Below, in pieces: positions 62,636 through 64,000 of a stretch of 64,000 nt of DNA (positions are counted from its first letter, which is position 1; each line of letters opens with the position of its first letter). The stretch is taken from assembly GCA_947095585.1 (NCBI GenBank), contig OX352763.1, forward strand, positions 62,033,016 to 62,097,015, read 5' to 3'. The DNA comes from Nephrocerus scutellatus (Eukaryota; Arthropoda; Insecta; Diptera; Pipunculidae). Below the pieces are notes generated by a model. It made no database searches. It worked only from the letters and a program-made list of their open reading frames with translations, and was not told the origin of the DNA. Position numbers and translations under genes: made by a program.

Positions 62636-63721
62636 CTAAAGTTGCTCCAGCGACGGATCTGGTTCATCATCATTATAATTTTGTGCAGCTTCGTAGTAGT
62701 TGTTTTTGTTTTGCTCCTCATTTGACAATTCTTCATTATTTGTTTTTTTGTTTGCTTTTGTCGTAATTGAATTTAACATATCTACGGAATAAACTGTTTT
62801 TGGCACGTCATCGCTTGTAAGTTTGATGTAAACAAGTCCACTTGAAGTGAAAACCGAAAATAACTGGTGTTTACGCCTGATACGGATTGCTTGTCGAAGA
62901 ATAACTCGATTATTTTTGGTTAAGCTCTCGTGGAAATAAATCGGGGTGCTCGAGTCTTCACCGAGATCTTTAAGCAAAAGTTGCCGGGAATTTGTTCTTC
63001 GAAAAGCAGCAAACGCCTTGAGTGTAGCATTTTTATCATGTGCGGTGTGAAATTTAACAATTATAATGGAGTCTTCTCTGTGGCTTGCACGGAAGATTCG
63101 ACACAGTTTTGGTGGCTGAAAATTTAACGTGTGACAAATGTTGTTAAACGTGTTTTTTAAAACCTCTCCCGGTAACGTTGGTATTCCGATAAGAATTGCA
63201 TCTGTTTCTAAATTTTTTACATTTATTGCTTCAATCTGCGCCTTTAAGCTAGCGATTTCAGTGCATACAGTGTTGTTGTGAGATAAGTTGGCATGATTAT
63301 TTTCATTCATCGTTGTTGTTGTGATTCTCTTTTGAACCTCCTCCTCCAGACAATCTACCCGTGTAAGAAGTTCCTCGAGGACAGTGACGCGACCATTAAG
63401 TTTATTTATATTTTGGTCCAACTCGTCGATTATTTTCATTTTTTGTTCTATTACGATGATTCTCGTTGTTAAGTTTTCTTCCATGGCTCTAAGTTGTTCA
63501 GAAAGTGATTCACCTTGTAGTTTTATCAGAGCGAGGGTTTCAGTGACGTCACTAGTTGTTGTTGACGTAGTCGTTGTTGTTGTCGATGCCTTTGGTGAAA
63601 CTTTAGCAATTTTTGCTTTTCCCGCTCGTGTTTTTGCTTCTACGTGTGAGTAAATTGATGGTGATAATGGGAGTGGAGAGTTTGACATCTTCATTAGTTT
63701 TGTATTTTGTTGATGGGTCAT
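62636..63721 (-). CDS. LINE G ORF1, coiled-coil protein (361 residues)
   Basis: Opens at MTHQQNTKLMKMSNSPLPL. A Thr-rich stretch (about 47-60) is followed by a coiled coil at about 62-175 (ALIKLQGESLSEQLRAMEE, IIDELDQNINKLNGRVTVL, LEEEVQKRI, IASLKAQIEAINVKNLETD). An RRM-like/C-terminal domain follows (ILIGIPTLPGEVLKNTFNN, KLCRIFRASHREDSIIIVK, IYFHESLTKNNRVILRQAI). This coiled coil plus RNA-binding arrangement is that of trimeric ORF1 proteins of LINEs, which package element RNA. The frame is intact, which is notable among the broken neighbours. Confidence 0.85.
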   Translation of the reverse strand: MTHQQNTKLMKMSNSPLPLSPSIYSHVEAKTRAGKAKIAKVSPKASTTTTTTSTTTSDVTETLALIKLQGESLSEQLRAMEENLTTRIIVIEQKMKIIDELDQNINKLNGRVTVLEELLTRVDCLEEEVQKRITTTTMNENNHANLSHNNTVCTEIASLKAQIEAINVKNLETDAILIGIPTLPGEVLKNTFNNICHTLNFQPPKLCRIFRASHREDSIIIVKFHTAHDKNATLKAFAAFRRTNSRQLLLKDLGEDSSTPIYFHESLTKNNRVILRQAIRIRRKHQLFSVFTSSGLVYIKLTSDDVPKTVYSVDMLNSITTKANKKTNNEELSNEEQNKNNYYEAAQNYNDDEPDPSLEQL

Positions 63722-63780
63722 TATTTTATGTGTTTGTTTAAATTGTTTGGTTTATTAAAAATTCATTTATTTGCTTCCGA

Positions 63781-64000
63781 GCAATTTTAAATTTATATTT
63801 TTTCAATTCTATTTGAAACTTTATATTTAGTATATATATTGAAATTTATTTTACTTTTATAAATTTATTTGTGTTTAACAAGCACAAAATATTTTCCAAG
63901 CAGAGAATGAAAAACACGTCCGATCGGTTGAGAACTCTCTCACTGTGATGCCTGGGAAGATTCTTCATTTTCCCACAGAATAATCTCCAGTAAGTTTTCC
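63781..64000. other. AT-rich flank at window end
   Basis: May include the LINE G 5' leader (to about 63900). No gene or exon recognised. Confidence 0.35.

Larger units (their letters stand above)
59729..63780 (-). mobile_element. LINE G, near-complete CR1/jockey-type retrotransposon
   Basis: About 4 kb, minus strand: ORF1 (63721-62636), endonuclease ORF (62417-61482), RT ORF (61428-59986), a 250-bp AT-rich 3' UTR and an A-rich end (gaaaaaaaaa on the minus strand, 59729-59738). It sits within LINE B copy 2. Only one frameshift separates endonuclease and RT. The 5' edge is not defined; the position near 63780 is approximate. Confidence 0.82.

Overview
This is eukaryotic, almost certainly insect, genomic DNA. 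It carries one short exon of a conserved cellular gene and is otherwise nearly all transposable elements of many ages. The cellular anchor is a 50-codon exon at 13244-13393 (+). It has a clean 3' splice site before it and a 5' splice site after it, and it encodes the N-terminal P-loop start of p190 RhoGAP (RhoGAPp190 in flies). Everything else is therefore best read as flanking intron. No later exon is recognised before 64000, so the downstream intron exceeds 50 kb. The element mix (BEL/Pao, gypsy, LOA-, jockey/CR1- and 'CFDP2-like' LINEs, Tigger, Tc1, Helentron-like repeats) suits a TE-rich dipteran such as a tephritid fly; the species is inference.

Layout. 1-6260: fragments of a jockey/CR1-like LINE (family A) and two copies of a short repeat with subterminal inverted repeats (family S). 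6545-9520: LINE C (+), broken by few lesions. 9521-13231: intron sequence, a 118-bp minisatellite, a jockey-like LINE scrap and a degenerate insect repeat, then the exon. About 13906-34501: a nest built in a minus-strand BEL/Pao element. Its left LTR is interrupted by LINE D copy 1 (+). Its body holds LINE D copy 2 (-), LINE B (-) and a 447-bp tandem duplication. Its right LTR is interrupted by LINE E (10-bp target duplication), which is itself interrupted by a full-length LOA-type LINE F (13-bp target duplication).

34550-39720: a Tc1 transposase remnant and a second BEL/Pao element (+), internally deleted. 39815-42600: a 164-bp MITE, a tRNA-derived SINE and a Tigger/pogo element with TIRs and TA duplications. 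42603-44226: tandem repeats and S copy 3. 44227-55486: a Ty3/gypsy element (+) with AGTT target duplication, very long unequal LTRs and a RING-H2 finger at the start of Gag. 55487-59728: S copy 4, LINE A copy 3 and LINE B copy 2. 59729-63780: a nearly intact coiled-coil-ORF1 LINE G (-).

The elements do not form a pathway with one another. The insertion order reads as a stratigraphy: old BEL, Tc1 and LINE relics; then LINE E; then LINE F, the youngest, with an unbroken 1208-residue ORF2. The gypsy element and LINE G look intermediate. No rRNA genes, CRISPR arrays or bacterial-type features are present.
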